A stretch of DNA of 64,000 nucleotides, taken from Galbula dea. Its lineage: Eukaryota > Chordata > Aves > Piciformes > Galbulidae. The first letter of the stretch is position 1. Every line of letters starts with the position of its first letter. The stretch covers positions 4,064,156 through 4,128,155 of the forward strand of contig VWZX01004666.1 in NCBI GenBank assembly GCA_013399015.1, given 5' to 3'. Below are positions 45,361-59,100 of the stretch, in pieces. The position numbers and the translations under genes were made by a program. Below the pieces are notes generated by a model. It did not search any database. It worked only from the letters and a program-made list of their open reading frames with translations, and was not told the origin of the DNA.

Positions 45361-46514
45361 CTAAAACAGGAAAAAAAAAAAATCAGAAGGTCTGAAAGTG
45401 CTGAATAGCTGAGTTCATCTTACATCCAAAGTTGTCACAGTCTAGACTTGTTTATCAGATGCAAGGCTCTTATAGATGTATATTTAAAGATAAATATTAC
45501 ATATATTCTCAATCCTTATTTACCAGATACAGGATATTTTGTTTCAAGTCGGTCTATGAACTGAAGTTCTAAAGTTGTAATAACTGCTACAAGAGCAATT
45601 ACTAGTTAAAAGAACTGAGTATCAGAAAACAAGGTGATGGTTTCCCGTTCACTGGGCATCTCCTTTTCACAGGATTAATGGCTGCAGGCAGCTAACAAAG
45701 GATCTATTTCTCACACGTGATAAAAGTCATCCTTAACCATAAAGAATTAGAAGCTTCGTCACAGCCCAAGCTGCAGGTAAGCTCCCTGCAGGGGAGGCAA
45801 ACCAACCAGGAAGGGTAAGCAACTCGTCGGTGAAGGAAGATCACGGTCGTGCTGCTCCAGGGAAAGAACGCGGCTCCGCAGCCCCAGCCCGGAAGGAACT
45901 GTACGTCTGGGAGGAATACGGGGCCGAAGCCGTCAGTCCGAGATGGCACAGAGGGGCCACGTTACCAGCCGCTAGGCCCCGATCACGGTCAAACTCTCCA
46001 GCTCCGGCCCGCGGCCTCACCAGCTAGCACGGCCCCAAGCCCCCTCGATGAACGGCTTCCGGTACCCAAGGAAGCACTCCGGCGGGGCCCAGCGCTCAGC
46101 GATGCCAGGCCGGGCGGGAACATGCGCGGCCCATATTGTTCCGCCAGACCAGAGAAGCGCCGAGATGTGCGTGGCACCAACAGAACCAGCGAAATGATCC
46201 CAGTATAGCCGAAAAGCCACGCTCTGCCTCCTGCAGCCACAGCTACCTCACCCTCTGCCAGCCCGAGGGCTACAGCTGGGCCTACAGAGCGGCAACAAGA
46301 GACCTTACTGTCCCCAGCGCTGGCAGGGCAGGGTTTTCTCCTGCCCTCTAGGTTCCGGGATCTCTGCAGCAGATAGGCCTCGCTTAAGCGGAAAGAAGTA
46401 GCCAACTAGAAAATCCCAGCGTGCACTGCAGCGGGAAGGCGCACAGCCTTCTGGGACGCGTGGTTCCGACGGCTGCGGCTGTGCGTACTGACGCTCTAAT
46501 TGGTGGGGCCGTGA

Positions 46515-46524
46515 GCGCATGCGC
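46515..46524. promoter_or_regulatory. NRF1-type site in the TMEM69/GPBP1L1 promoter
   Basis: GCGCATGCGC palindrome midway between the two divergent first exons, identical in core to the one before IPP. Binding is inferred from the motif alone. Confidence 0.65.
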
Positions 46525-46639
46525 ACCTCCTTCCCGGGGCGGGGGCGCGGAGTGTTCCGCGTGGCCGCCGGGGGCGTGTCGCTTCCGCCTTCTCGGCCCC
46601 ACCTCGCGCTCTAGCAGGCCCCGCCCCCTCCGGCCCCCG

Positions 46640-46722
46640 GCCGGGCAGGGCCGGGCAGCCATTTTGGGCAGAGCTTTGTTATGGTTCTGGGGCCGCAGGA
46701 GGCAGCGAGAGGGGTCTGGCTG
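46640..46722 (+). other. GPBP1L1: GPBP1L1 non-coding exon 1
   Basis: A strong donor (GGCTG|GTGAGT) follows 46722 directly downstream of the YY1-type GCCATTTT element, which in vertebrate promoters usually lies just after the transcription start. No coding sequence is expected, because the GPBP1L1 start codon lies in a later exon at 63270. The 5' boundary is approximate. Confidence 0.6.
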
Positions 46723-49700
46723 GTGAGTGCGGTTCGCACGTTTCCCTTCCTGGCGTTTTGTTGTGCTTCTCCGCGCGACCTTGTCGTCCACTACTTCTGG
46801 TCCTGGTCCGCTGTTTCCCGCCGGCTTTGCGGCCTTGGAGCGGGCTCGGGATCGGCCTCCTGCCAGGCCAGGATCCCGCTGGCGGCGGCGAGGGGCGGTA
46901 CGGCCGCCGAGGGGGGGGGACTCCCTCCGCCCTTGGTCCAGCTGCGCGCCCACCCCTGTCCGTCAAGGGCGGCGGGTCCGGGAGGAACCCCCTCCCAGAG
47001 TGCGGCAGCGAGGGACTCCCTGCGGGGCAGGGCCGCTGGGCCCGGGGAGGGCGGCTGGGGCCGAGGCTCTTCGCTTATTGTTTCCTGCTTAACCCGGGAA
47101 GTTCCCAGTGCTTGATGCTGCTTGGGCATTGCCGCAGTCGTTCTGGCTCTTGCCCGGAGTTGAGCCTTGTCCTGTCATCAGGCGGGCCGGTCGGGTGCGC
47201 GGCGGGGAAGGCGGAGTAGGGGGGGGGAGCGGGAGGAAGGACAGGCCGGAACGCCGCGTTCCGCCGTGGCGGCGGAGTGAAGTCTATGGGGGGCCGGGCG
47301 CTCGGAGTTTCCTGTACGGCGGCCCCGGGGCAGGCGGAGCGCCCGCGCAGGGGTGACTACGCTGCAGTCTGTTTTGATGGCAAGATGGAAAGGACACTGA
47401 GCTGTGCTGGCTCGGGCCGTTTCCCTTCGCTCCTGTGGGGTTTACGGCCGCTCTTTCCGGTGGCCCCCGGCGGTCGGCGCCGAGCAGTGACACGTGTGCT
47501 GTGGACAGTCGAGCTTCTCTAGCCCGCTGCTAAGCACCTCTCGGCCGACCTGTGTGAGCCAGGGCAAACGAAAGCTGGGAAGCTTGTCAGGTGCTACTTA
47601 TTATGTCTTCACAGGAAAACAGCGCCTGGCGTGAGCGTGAGGTGGCTTTTTCTGTCCTGAAAGTCATTTCTGTGTGTCTGGGGTAGTTTATGTCCGGTTG
47701 GCTTAGGGTCTTGCATGGTTTAACTTAAACGACTGTAGCTGGATTCGATCGGAATAGCTGTGTTCACAGCTAGCATTCTGAATTCAGTTTAGTAATGAGT
47801 TGCTTTGGAACGATTTTAGAGCAGGTAGTGGGTGTCTGCGCAAGTTATGAGTTCTTAAACAGCTTTAGGGGAGCAATCGCTATTTAAATCCTTGTAAGTA
47901 ATGGTAGAATCGTTTAAGAGCGTTGCTTAAGAATCTTTTTATATTAACATGACCAGGTAAGTCAGTCAGCCTTTCTTTCCCCGCCCCCGAGCTTTGAGTG
48001 ACACAAGTGTTAGTAACGTTGATAATACTCTGAAAGGTTGCAAGTGACTGAGTGAAGTATGGAAATGGCAAAGGGGAGTATGGAGATGAGAAAACAACTG
48101 AGACAATTGAAGAGCCATCAGAACTGAGTTTACTGTAGAGCTGACATTGTTTCTATAAAAATATTAGGTGGTTATGACAAAAGCTTATGCAAATAGTGTT
48201 TCATGAATGCATATGGCTAGTATTTCAGTGAAAGGATCCCTGTGCTCAAGCATTTGGAGACCAGTATTTCAAACTTCCAATCTCTGACTCAGGAAGGAAA
48301 GAGGCATGGAGCAGTGGTAGAAAGAAATAAAATCACCAGGTTTAAGAAGAGTAGTTTTTCCTCTTGCATTCTTTCTGATAATTTCTAGAGAAAAGTATCT
48401 TAAGAAGAACTACTTCTTCAAGTTTTCTATTTATAATAGAAGAGTTTCAGGTGATAATTCCGTTTTTGTTTTGTTTTGCTTTGGTGTTCTTTTTGGGTTT
48501 GTTTGGTTGGTTTGTTGTTTTTACAGCTATTTGTAGAGAAGTGCAGCCTCTGCACTTTATATTCATCTGGTTTGTGGTCTTAATCCTATATGACACTGAA
48601 GTTTCCATTGCAGGACTTAAAGCAAAAATATGCAGGGAACAGATGGCATTAAAAAAAAAAAAAGTCCTGTTTTTTTCTGCAGATGTCTCAGAAATAAGAG
48701 GAGCAAAATGCAGATGTGATATATAACAAAGCAAGTGGAAGTGCCTGCTTTTGGAACTCTTAGGAAAATACTTAGAGAACCTTTTGCAGGGTATGGTCAC
48801 TTTGTCTGACAGATGTGACTGCTTTGTGTGTGGGATTACTACCTCTTGAAATTCCTGTTTTAAGTCACCACAGAAAATCTTCACTAATCTTTTCATGAAA
48901 TTTAAAAAATATTTCAAGAGCTATTAACTGTTAATACAGGAGAAAATATTGTTATTTCTGTATCTTTAATACAGACAAATGCTGTGGTTGGATCTGTGAA
49001 TTTCTTCAGGAGTGTGGAGTGTCAGATAATGTAGCTCTTGTCTTTAAGTGAAGAAAAGGTATTGGCTCAACTTTTTTTATTTAATTTCAGTGTTACAAGA
49101 TGTTTGAAGTTAGTTGTGCAGCTGCTGAGTTGGTATAGTTGTGAAGTGTACTTCAGGGTGTGCTTTATTCATTTGTCCATTTGAACAAATTGGAAAAGAG
49201 CTGACTATGTTCAGCAGAGCTAAAACATAAAGAACCTCTCTTCAGTAAAGTGCTGGCTGCTCTTGCATGGATGCAGCCTTTTCTTATGGCTTTGTAAAAA
49301 CGCAGCCATGGTTTGACTTGGTAGAGCGTGCACAGGAAAAGGTCAGTTACTAACTTGTGCAGTTGGTGAGGTGGTGTGTGTTCCAGGAAGTTTGGGGTTG
49401 ATTTTTAGGTTTTATGTTAATTTATTTGTAGAAGCAGATTAGATTTTGTTCTGCTTACAGCAATGTAAGTAGACATTTTACTGTCACTTATCTAGTGACC
49501 AGGATACCAACTAAATTGTACGTGGCTTTCATTTCAGTAAGAGTAATTGAAGTGCATGTTCTCTTTACTTGTCAGATTTGATGAAAAGCAGTGAAGTTGG
49601 CAGAAACATGGTCCTGCTTAGAATACTTCATGAATGCCAGGATGTTGTTTAACTTGTGTTCTGGAAGTTAGTGTGTTCCTGTGAAAATGTGCCAGACTTT

Positions 49701-52164
49701 ATCTTCTGACCAATAGAGTAACTCATTAAATTTACATTTTTGGGAGTGGATTTAGGTAGAGATTGATAGTGGTTGAGTATTCACCCCCCCATATGTGTAT
49801 GTGCAAGTGCTGTGCAGACCTAAAAATTTTAGATTAGACAAGGCCATTAGCAGGACAGTAAGTGGGGAGAGAAGCGTATTGGCTAAATTAACCATACATT
49901 TTAGGGATCAGGCTGTATCACTCCAAACTGGAATGTCTTGGTTAAAGTGGGCTTAACTGTTTCAGTTCCTGCCATCTCTCTGGTTGGCTTTCAAAAGTGT
50001 CAGAAGAATTTTATCACTTTATGCTTCTCAGACCTTTCCATAATTAAACGGCAAGAAGACTTTGTAAAGCATTGGTGTCTGCAGTTCTGTGAAATGACTA
50101 ATCTGAAATAGGTACACTTCCAAGGTCTGGCTTAACAAAAATCCTTTGAACCAGTGCATCCAAACATAATGAGGTTTTCTGCAATAAATGATACTCAGAA
50201 GCAAATATTTTTGCAGCGTATGACCTTGTGCCTCAGGGACTATTGTACACTAGAGGTTTCACGAGCAGCTACTGAAGTTTTAGGATTTAGAGTCATTCTA
50301 GCAAAAATGCCAATGTATTTTTGGTTGTTTTTTTTTTCTTTTCCTTTTAATCTTGTGACCACATCCAGTTGAGTGTTTTCATGATCTTATCCTCCATCCT
50401 GGGAGGAGCATCATAGCCTCATAGTGTAATGTTGGTGGCTGTTAATATGGAAGGGGGATGTGTTGTGTATATTGTGTCCATGGGTTTAGGAATCCCCTTT
50501 TTCCAGTACAGGAAGAAATGAAGAATTTCAAATTAATTTTCCTTTGAGTGTTTTTCTTTTCAGCATCTGTCCTAGATTCACGTACATAGTAAGTGTTCGG
50601 TGGGTTGTGGTACAGTCAGGAATGACTGGTAATGGGGACAGAGGTTTAGTGTGGCAGGGCCTGCTTTCCTGAAGATCTGTGTGACCTTCATAGCATACTT
50701 GCAACATAAAAAGCATGTGGCAGTGATCGTCACTCTCTTGGAATTTTGTAATCTTCAATTTATGATGAACAATTAACTTAGAAATAAAGGACTGAATCTG
50801 CCATGAAGGTATGATATTATTCTGGATGCATAAGTTATTGGTATTCACAAAGTTGCTGAAGACTTTGTATGGTAAAGATTACAGCAGGTCTCCACGAGAA
50901 AGAAGTGGTTTTGCCATTGTGTTCCAATGTGTCATCTGTCATCAAGAGATTAATCAGGATTCACGTGAGGTGATCTGAAAAGGCTTTGATGTTAATCTTA
51001 AAAAAAACTCAAAAAGGGAGCTCTCTTACCCTGAAAATGTTGAATATGTTGTGATCTTGGATGTTAGTTTGAGAAAACTGTCTTTACTTCAAACTCTAGT
51101 TAAAATAGAGAAACAGGTTAATGACCACTTTAGTCTTCAGGTTGGCTTGCCCTTAGGGAATGTATCCTACAGTATTTAGGGTACTGAGAGCCTGTGGGAG
51201 TGGGAAAAGTTCCAGAATACTGAAGAGAGTTGAGGAGTGCTTCCCCTCAGGACACATAGAAAAAATCAGGACTTCGGTATGTGCGAGGGAAGAGTGTTTG
51301 CATTAGGGAGTCTGTCCTGAGTCACATATTGTTTGGTGTTTTCATGTCTCTACGTTGAAATAATATCCTTACTGAAAACAGATGGCATGATCTTGATAAA
51401 CTCAAGAAGTGGTCTGAAACTAATAGCATTGATTTCAGCCATTTTGGTATAGATGGGTTCAAATTACTGTGTTTAGGAATATTGCCTTATGTAGACAAGT
51501 AACAGCTGGCTAGGCAACAGTTCTGTGGGAGAGTAGGGGTTGTAGTGATTCCTAAATAATCATGAGTCAGCAGCATCACTGTCATGAAAATTCACTTGTT
51601 ATACTGGAACATGTAAAACAGCATTGTAAGTAACATAATGAAGCAGGTTTTCCATTCTGCAGAGGAGTGGTAGATATCCAGCTAAAAGTATATCATTGAG
51701 TTTGTGATACTGTCACACTTTTGGAAAGTTATGGCTGGGTAACAAGATCTGTAAATAAGATAATCTGTAAAAGAGAATTACTGAGTGAAGATTGGGGGGA
51801 AATTGATTGTTTAGCTTTAGAATGGTTTTATACAATTTGTTTCATCAGACATCAGCAGGTGATCTATAAAGTGGCTTTAAAAAGTTACTTGCAGGTGTAA
51901 CTGGGAGCAGTTCTGACATCTTGTCACTGCCTGCAAGCTGTCATGCTTGGTAGGTGGGTCACATCAGTTCTTCCAATGTCAGTGCTTTGAACTTAAAAGC
52001 TTTTAGCTTCAAAAATAAAATTTGAGTGGTTGGGGGGGTGTTTGGTTTTTGGTTGTTTGGTTGAGTTTTTTTAACATGACTGTATTTGATCCCAGAATAT
52101 GTTATGTTATTACATCCTTTTTGTGCTGCCAAACAGTGCTGAGATGCAGGGTGGTATGTTGGAC

Positions 52165-52260
52165 TTCCCCCTGCTCCCCTCCCACCTCCCAAAAAAACCA
52201 AACCAACAACAAAAAAAAACCCACCACCAATTCACAAACGAAAACAAACACCAAAACCCA
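52165..52260. repeat. C/A-rich low-complexity tract
   Basis: Almost entirely C and A on the plus strand (only one G after position 52175), with runs such as CCACCTCCCAAAAAAACC. It is roughly complementary to a GT-rich tract at 52030-52075. Confidence 0.8.
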
Positions 52261-53087
52261 AAATCTGCCACCTGCTAAGGTCACCTTTAAGTCAGGAAAT
52301 ACTGAAGTACTGGTCTGGAGAAAAGGTACCTTAAAAGGTACCTGCAAAGAGGTTAGTCAGCTTGGCATATGCATCATGAATAAAACAAATTGTTATGGGT
52401 TGAAATTGCAGCAGAGTATGTTTAGGTTAGGCATTAGGTGCGGGGACAGGCTATCAAGCCGTAAGGGTAACCAAAACAGATTGTAGAGCTAGGCTGGAGA
52501 GTGCTGGTGTGCTAATCTCTTTTGATTTACAGCTCCCAAAAAATATTCCACTGGAGACATGAATATCTGCATAATGATTTACAGTCTGCTGATAATAAAC
52601 TCACTTTTCAGATACCTTTTGAGACATCTTAGGATGAATTTTGAACCTCTGCAGCCTGGAGGACACTGTACTAATTTGTGGAGGGAGGCTTTGCTTAGTT
52701 CTGATGGGAGAGGGTAGAGCTAAAGTCTTTTAAGTCTTTGGAGAAGGGAATGAACTTCTGAAGATATCCCTTCCCCCTCCCCCAGATGTTTTCCTAGTAT
52801 TCCCTAGTTTATTGTAGAACTGCTAGAATAGAATAATGACATTGTTTAACTCTTGGCCTGCATAGTGTACCTACAAAATAACAGCACAGTAATTCTCTGT
52901 AAGATCTAAAGATGAAGCTCAAACTAGCTGGACAACACTTCTATAAATCCTTGCTTTATTTTCTCTGAGTTTCACAGACTAGATCATGGAGAGAGCTCCA
53001 GCAAAACACACTGTCAACACCCAAAGAGGATATATCTGCCAGCTGCAGCAAATCATCAGATCACAGGATTAGGGATCTCTTGTTCTG

Positions 53088-53108
53088 CCCCCCCCCCCTT
53101 TTTTTTTT
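53088..53108. repeat. C11-T10 homopolymer run
   Basis: Eleven C followed directly by ten T. Unstable and prone to sequencing error, so the length is uncertain. Confidence 0.85.
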
Positions 53109-56100
53109 CTAAGCCAAGACCAAACAAATGGAATATTTATTTTGTATACATAGGAGTTGTTGTAAACTGAATTATCTTCAGTGGCTTTTCATCAGTGTTT
53201 GATAACTGTCTTAATTAGAGAAAGCTGAAAATGTTAACCTCGTGGAATGAAAAGGGGCAGACAATGTAAACTTTACAAACTGTAATGCAGGTGTTATACA
53301 CATGCTGAAAAGTGCTGAGTGAACATGGCTTTGTCATATCCTAGTCACAGACAAATGTAGAGTTTGTTCTTATTGTCCTAGTCTTGAGGTAAAAGGTTTG
53401 GAAATAATAAAAGTGGAGGGAGGAGTATAGAGGGTATGATTAGTCCCCCAGTCTTGGCCTGTTGTCCTGAGTGGGAAGTGCTAATAACTGGAATGTATTG
53501 CCCTTCCCATTTTGTAATACTGGGATTGTAGGGCTGAGATAATGGTATTGAGTGGAAGAATTACTGTAATACTGTTTTGGAGAATGGTCTCTTACTTCTG
53601 AAGGCCCTTCACTGTTTATTTTGTTGACTCTTGTTTCTCTTTCCTCTTTTTAAGTGACATGCCTTCTACTCTCTTATCCTTCATCTGGAATCCAGATCTG
53701 TACTTCCCTGTACTTGATTTATAGTCTCTTTTGCTTTGACACAAATATTTGATAAAGAGTCTGGTTGCATTTGATGTTCTCCTCCAAAGGAAATATGTTT
53801 TTCTCAGCTCCAAAGGGAATATATTTGAATTTGAATGTGCTATAGTAGCAATAGTAACCCTGGTAAATACTGGGTTAAAAATACTCTTAGTGGGAAACAC
53901 TCATCAATTTTTTTTTTAAGATGCTGGAGAACTACTTACTTCACTTGTGCTTAGGCTTTGTCTACATCTGTGGAAGACAGGTAGGCAGGAGGTATGTAGC
54001 ATGCAGCAGGGATAAGCCAGTAATTACATATTTGCAATTCTTTCCTTATGATGGGGAATGTTATCCTGGTGTATGCTGCTGAGCAGTAGAAGTGACTTTG
54101 TTCATGAAGACTTCGGAAGACCATTCAGGTGGGCTCTTCATTGCTCTTTCTCTCATTCTGCCATAAGGTTTTGGGGAGGATAGTGGTACCTTTAAAGGCA
54201 GCCATGACAGGGTGTTGTGCTTTGTAAGGTTTGGGGCAGAACACACCCTTTCAAAAGGTCAAAGTGCACTATAAAATAGGTGGTTTATTCTCTTCAACAG
54301 CTAAGAAGACTTTTAGATTTGATTATCAGAATACCTTCTCCAGATTTAAAATACCTTCTTTAATAAAACGGTAAATCTGGTTGAAAGTTTAGAACATTGT
54401 TCACCTATAAAGCCTAATACTATTTAAAAACTGTTTCTTTGTCTTGTGTCATTAGTCTCAATAGATACACTTGTTTAATAGAGGTGTATCTAATCCATGG
54501 AACTTTACTCCCTGCAGCGGGGCAGAGCAAAGAGCAGGTTTTAGTATTTCAGGTAAGTACTGCAGTTCTCTAGCATAAACAGTACTAAAGACTGTTAAAG
54601 GGACATTAGAGGGAAGTGGAATCTTTAGTCACACATAAGGGATGACAGTATTCCCAGTGGCTGTAGAGTATAAAACAACCAGGAATAGTTGTTGGTAGGC
54701 ATGATGTCTAGAAAGTCTGTGTTGTCCCCACTCTGTGCTTATAAGGAGTTGAGCCTTTTAGGTTTTATATGTTTAAAGTGGTCCTATCTTGGTACTCAAA
54801 GCAGACTCATCAAAACCCACTGGAATGGTTCAGCTGCAGTGTATCACACTTGCTGGCTGAGGTTCAGAGCCTTATCATCTTGGGCTTTTGTGCAGCTTCC
54901 TCAGATGCCTTCTTTTACAAAATGTGCCTTGGGCTTCTGTGTTAAGTACAGCTTGCTTCCAAATACAAGCTTGTTGGCTTTGAAGTCTGGTTTCCTCAGT
55001 GCACCTGATACTGTTGACACAGTAGTGCTGTGGTGGTAGCCTTGCTGGCAGAAACTTGGGTCAGCTGGGGCTGGAAGGGCAGGCATCAACAGCATTGTTA
55101 AAGGTGACATTTTTGTCAATGATGTTTTCTTATCTGATGAAGAATCTTTTCTACATTGCAGTCCTAGAAGTCACTTTTCTCTGTAGTTTGGTTATGTTAC
55201 TCTTGCATGCCCTTGTATTTTTGCTGTTAAGAAAGAAAAAAAAATAGTCTTCTCACCTACTGCATTATAGATCTTGATGTGTATTCACAAGACCAGGCTC
55301 TTAAGGCTTTGTAAGGTGTGTGGGTGCATATATTTGTTCCAGAAGTTTTGAAGGAGGTAGGATTCGGTCAGTGTGACCTCAGAGAAGTAGAAATTCAAGT
55401 AGGCAAAAATGGAGAGGCTGTTTGTGAAACAGCACTGAGACACCGGTGGGGGAACTGCCGACTGTGAGAAGAGTTTTAGGGTGTAGAAGTGTCTGTATGG
55501 ACCCTTCTTAACCTATTTTCAATTCACTGAAGTTAGTCATCTGGTTTGCAAAAGTGATCAGATATCTAGCAGTTAATATGATTTTTCTCCCACCCCCAGC
55601 CTGTTACTCTGGAAAAAACTTTTGTATGGACAAGCTCCTGGCATGTTTTCATCTTGGAATATATAGATTTGCAGTGTTGTTTCTAGAACACAGAACAGTT
55701 TTGATGATTCTGCAAGATGGATTCATTTGCTTTAACCTTGGAAAACAAGGTGTTAACCTTTCAGTGACAGCTGATTTTCACAAGAACTTTTAATATCTGT
55801 ATCTAGGAGTAGTTTAGTTTGGTACATCATTAACATTTTACTCTGTCATTTAGTGTTTTATTTGGCTCATGTTTCCATAATTCTGGAAAAGCTGATAGGA
55901 GTGATGGTTTGCATTTTTAGACACTAGATTTTTTTCAGCAGCCAGATGAAATTCAGACAATGTTTTCTGCAGTATTTTTAATTAATTGAACTGTCCTTTA
56001 GGTTTGAGTAACTGTTTTGGGGGTCTGTGTGTGTGAGGTAATGGAAGGAACCAAAGTAATGATGGTATATCTGTATTATAGTTATTCTGGTGCATGATAG

Positions 56101-59100
56101 CTGAGGTGTATGAGCACAACCAGTCGTACATGCCATTCTGGAACATCTCCGTTTGTCTTCCGAAAGGTGGCCGTTTGTCAGTTGTGTGGACAGGCTGAAA
56201 GTGTCTAGACAATTGTGGTAATGGAAGCTGAAAGCAAAGTCCAAGTCAGTTTTTGTAGATATTTTATGTAGGTGAACTGCAGATAAACCATCTCAACTTG
56301 AAGATGTAGCTCCCCAGTTGTTATGACGACTATAGAACTAGTAATGCTGTGCTTGTGTCTTTTGGAGTAAGGCCTAATAATGCGTGTGAGCTTAAAGCAG
56401 AATTTATGATTAAGTTATTTTAAAAGTGCTGTGGGCCCACATGTGATTATCTTATTCAATAAGATGTTTGTAAAAATAGTAAGACCAAGCCACATTATGC
56501 TTTTTTTGAAAACAGGGCAATGAAATTTCATGTGTGGCTTTTTGATACCCTTAAGGAAATCAGTAGCATGCTTTTGACTCCTGATAGGCTGGGCTCCAGG
56601 CTGTGACTCCCTTTCCTCTGAATGTGTTGGATGAATCAAAAGTTGTTAGAAAGAAATTATACTTCAGTGAATGCATGTGGTATTAATTCTTTATCATAAA
56701 CTAACATGCATCTATTAAATGACACTCTGCTCTGAAGACTAGCTAAGTGGAAAGGTCTGTTGTTTATATTTAGGCATTTCTGCTTGATTAAATACTTTAA
56801 AAGAGCTGCACAGAAAGAAAACTGATGAGGGAAGTAAATTCTGTTCTGCCTAATGCATCCATTAAATTGTTCACTAATTTTTCTGAATGCTTTTGCAACC
56901 CAGCTGACATCTGATCTTTAGGAATATTGCTGAAATCCCAATTTACTTGGCCAGTTAGTAAAACAAATCTTTACTTAAGTGAATATGTTCTATTTAAGGT
57001 AGTACATAGAAATGCAGTGAACTGAAATTGTGGCAGGGATAGACAGATGTTGTCTTTGTGACCTTTTATAGCTGTTATTAGCTGGATTGATAAGTGTATA
57101 GTGAAGGATGAAAGTTTACTTTTATGCATGTTTTCTGCTAGAGGCTCCACATCTTTGGTATTTGCTGTTCCAGGAAAGGAGAAATGGAATTTGCAGCAGT
57201 AATTAATAAGATTCTAGGTAGACAGCAGGGTTGAAGGAACCTGAAGAGTTTTGCAGGGTACAGTGAAGCAGAAAAAGCATACAGTAAAACATGTCCATTT
57301 TAGAAATGTGCTGTGCAGTATGTGATATGAGCAAAGGTTAGAAGCCCTGGTTCCAGGCATTCCCAGAGGGATTGTATGCTAGAAGGGCACAGCATGGCAG
57401 GCAGTCTTGCAACTTGGGGCAGATTTTGCTTCCCATTGGGCTTTTACATTGTAGGCCAAGGCAGGAGGTGGAAGAGGAAGTAATTGGAAAAATGCACTGC
57501 TGATAAAGCTGATCTGTGTGCTTTCTTAGGACTTTTGAAACATCTTAATCCATTTCCAATGAGTAATTTCATAGCTCAGTGGCTTAGATTAGCTTCTCTA
57601 GTCTTATGTTCTGGTCAATATAGGTCTTTACATATTGAATAGCCCCTTGGTTCCCACTGTCAGGTAATTCTGGAAAGCTGAGTTTGAGAATTGAAGCTTT
57701 AGAAACTCTCTAGAGATTATCTTGATCAAGTCTGCTAGGAGTAGAAATGAAAGTTAGCAGAAGGATTAAAACAGCAATGCAACTATATTCAGCTGTAACA
57801 CAGCAAGAACACTATGAATAATGGTGTATTGGAGAATGGGGATTTTGTCTTGGATTATGTTTGTTTTCTTACTGTGGTCTGCACCTCTTCTTTAAATTAA
57901 ATATTCTTGTATGTTCCTTCCATTTCCCTGTCATTTTTTTAATACTTGTTTGGACAGACAGACAATGAAATCTGCTTATATTAAAGAGCATCTGACAATT
58001 TTAACTTGACTCAGTAATAAATATAACTACTTCCACTTGCATGTTAAATAACATGTTGATGGAGATTTCAATATGAAACTTAGGCACTTAGTAAGGGGAA
58101 AAATACTTTTCTGACAACTCAAACTTAAGAAAAGAGGTTGTTACAAAATAACAGTTAAAACTTCTTTAATGCAACATGTAAAAAATGATAATTGGAATTA
58201 TTTTTTAAGAAAGGTTAATTAGAACTGTTAATGAATGGAACCCAAGTGCTAGTACAGAGGTTAATTTTCTGTGTACTTAGGTTACTTGCCAAAAATGACT
58301 CCATTCTGATCATTGAAAGAATATTTTGAGGTAGTTGGCAGACAACCTTTTTTCCTTCACCAAAGCTCATTAATGCAGATTTCATTGTTCTAAAAGGAGG
58401 TGTGCCTTTATAGAACATCTCATTTAGTGATACTATTTTCTGGTTTTCTGATTTCTACTTCCAGAAGTAATTAAAACTAGAGCTCTTTTAAAAGAAGAGA
58501 GAGAAATAATTAAATTTGTATTGACTAGCATTTTTGTTTGCCTTTTTCCTGGAATTGGGAGTGGCTACCTGGGATGATCTTTGTCCTTGCTGTTTTCCAT
58601 AGGGAAGCAGAGACCAATTTGACTGAACAGTAAATGGAATATGAGAAGGATTGGGAACTTTGTCATTAGGGAATCTGTTTGTTGCACACACATGTTCATG
58701 TGCATGACCAGAGAAGAGCAGTACACACCTGTATTTTGAGGAATCTCTTCACTCTATTTATTACTGAGTGTTTGGCAAAGGTCATTTCAGTTCTATGTAG
58801 TAAGGAAAAAAATAAAAAGGATGTTAGGAAGAAAGGTTAAAAAAATTACACAATTTTGCCACTGTATAAGTTAGTTATACTTCCAAATCTTGAACACTTT
58901 GGAGATGTTATATCTAAAAGACATGGTAAAGGCTAGTAAGGATGATTAGAGGTGTTCAGAAAGCTTCCACAAATGGTTTGACTTAGCTTGGAAGAGGGAT
59001 GACTCAATGACTAGATACATAGTGTATAAAATCATGAGTACCATGAAAAACTGAGTAGAATGCGATTGGACACTTTGGTGGCACAAGAAAACATCCAATT

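Larger units (their letters stand above)
45830..47520. promoter_or_regulatory. CpG island, divergent promoter of TMEM69 and GPBP1L1
   Basis: About 1.7 kb of CpG-rich DNA. TMEM69 is transcribed leftwards and GPBP1L1 rightwards from it. A probable TMEM69 first-exon donor (minus strand GCTG|GTGAGG at 46021/46020, or ACA|GTAAGG at 46307/46306) is on one side. The GPBP1L1 first-exon donor (46722) is on the other. Between them lie an ATTGG (inverted CCAAT) at about 46499, an NRF1-type palindrome at 46515-46524, several CCGCCC boxes and GGAA/TTCC ETS-like elements, and a YY1-type GCCATTTT at 46658-46665. There is no TATA box. The numerous long open frames on both strands here are compositional artefacts. 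Confidence 0.8.

Noticed and set aside
45989..46405. 138-codon minus-strand frame in the TMEM69 promoter island as a possible extended TMEM69 N-terminus
   Set aside because: Joining it at the GCTG|GTGAGG donor to the start exon puts it out of phase and meets a stop at once. It is more likely 5' leader or promoter.
46384..47219. Many overlapping open frames in the TMEM69/GPBP1L1 CpG island
   Set aside because: Compositional artefacts on both strands. The real GPBP1L1 start codon is at 63270.
48447..48917. 156-codon minus-strand frame in GPBP1L1 intron
   Set aside because: Low-complexity Lys/Asn/Thr-rich end produced by a T/G-rich tract, no domain.
52022..52486. 154-codon plus-strand frame in GPBP1L1 intron
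   Set aside because: Built from the GT- and CA-rich low-complexity tracts. The peptide is repetitive and without family resemblance.
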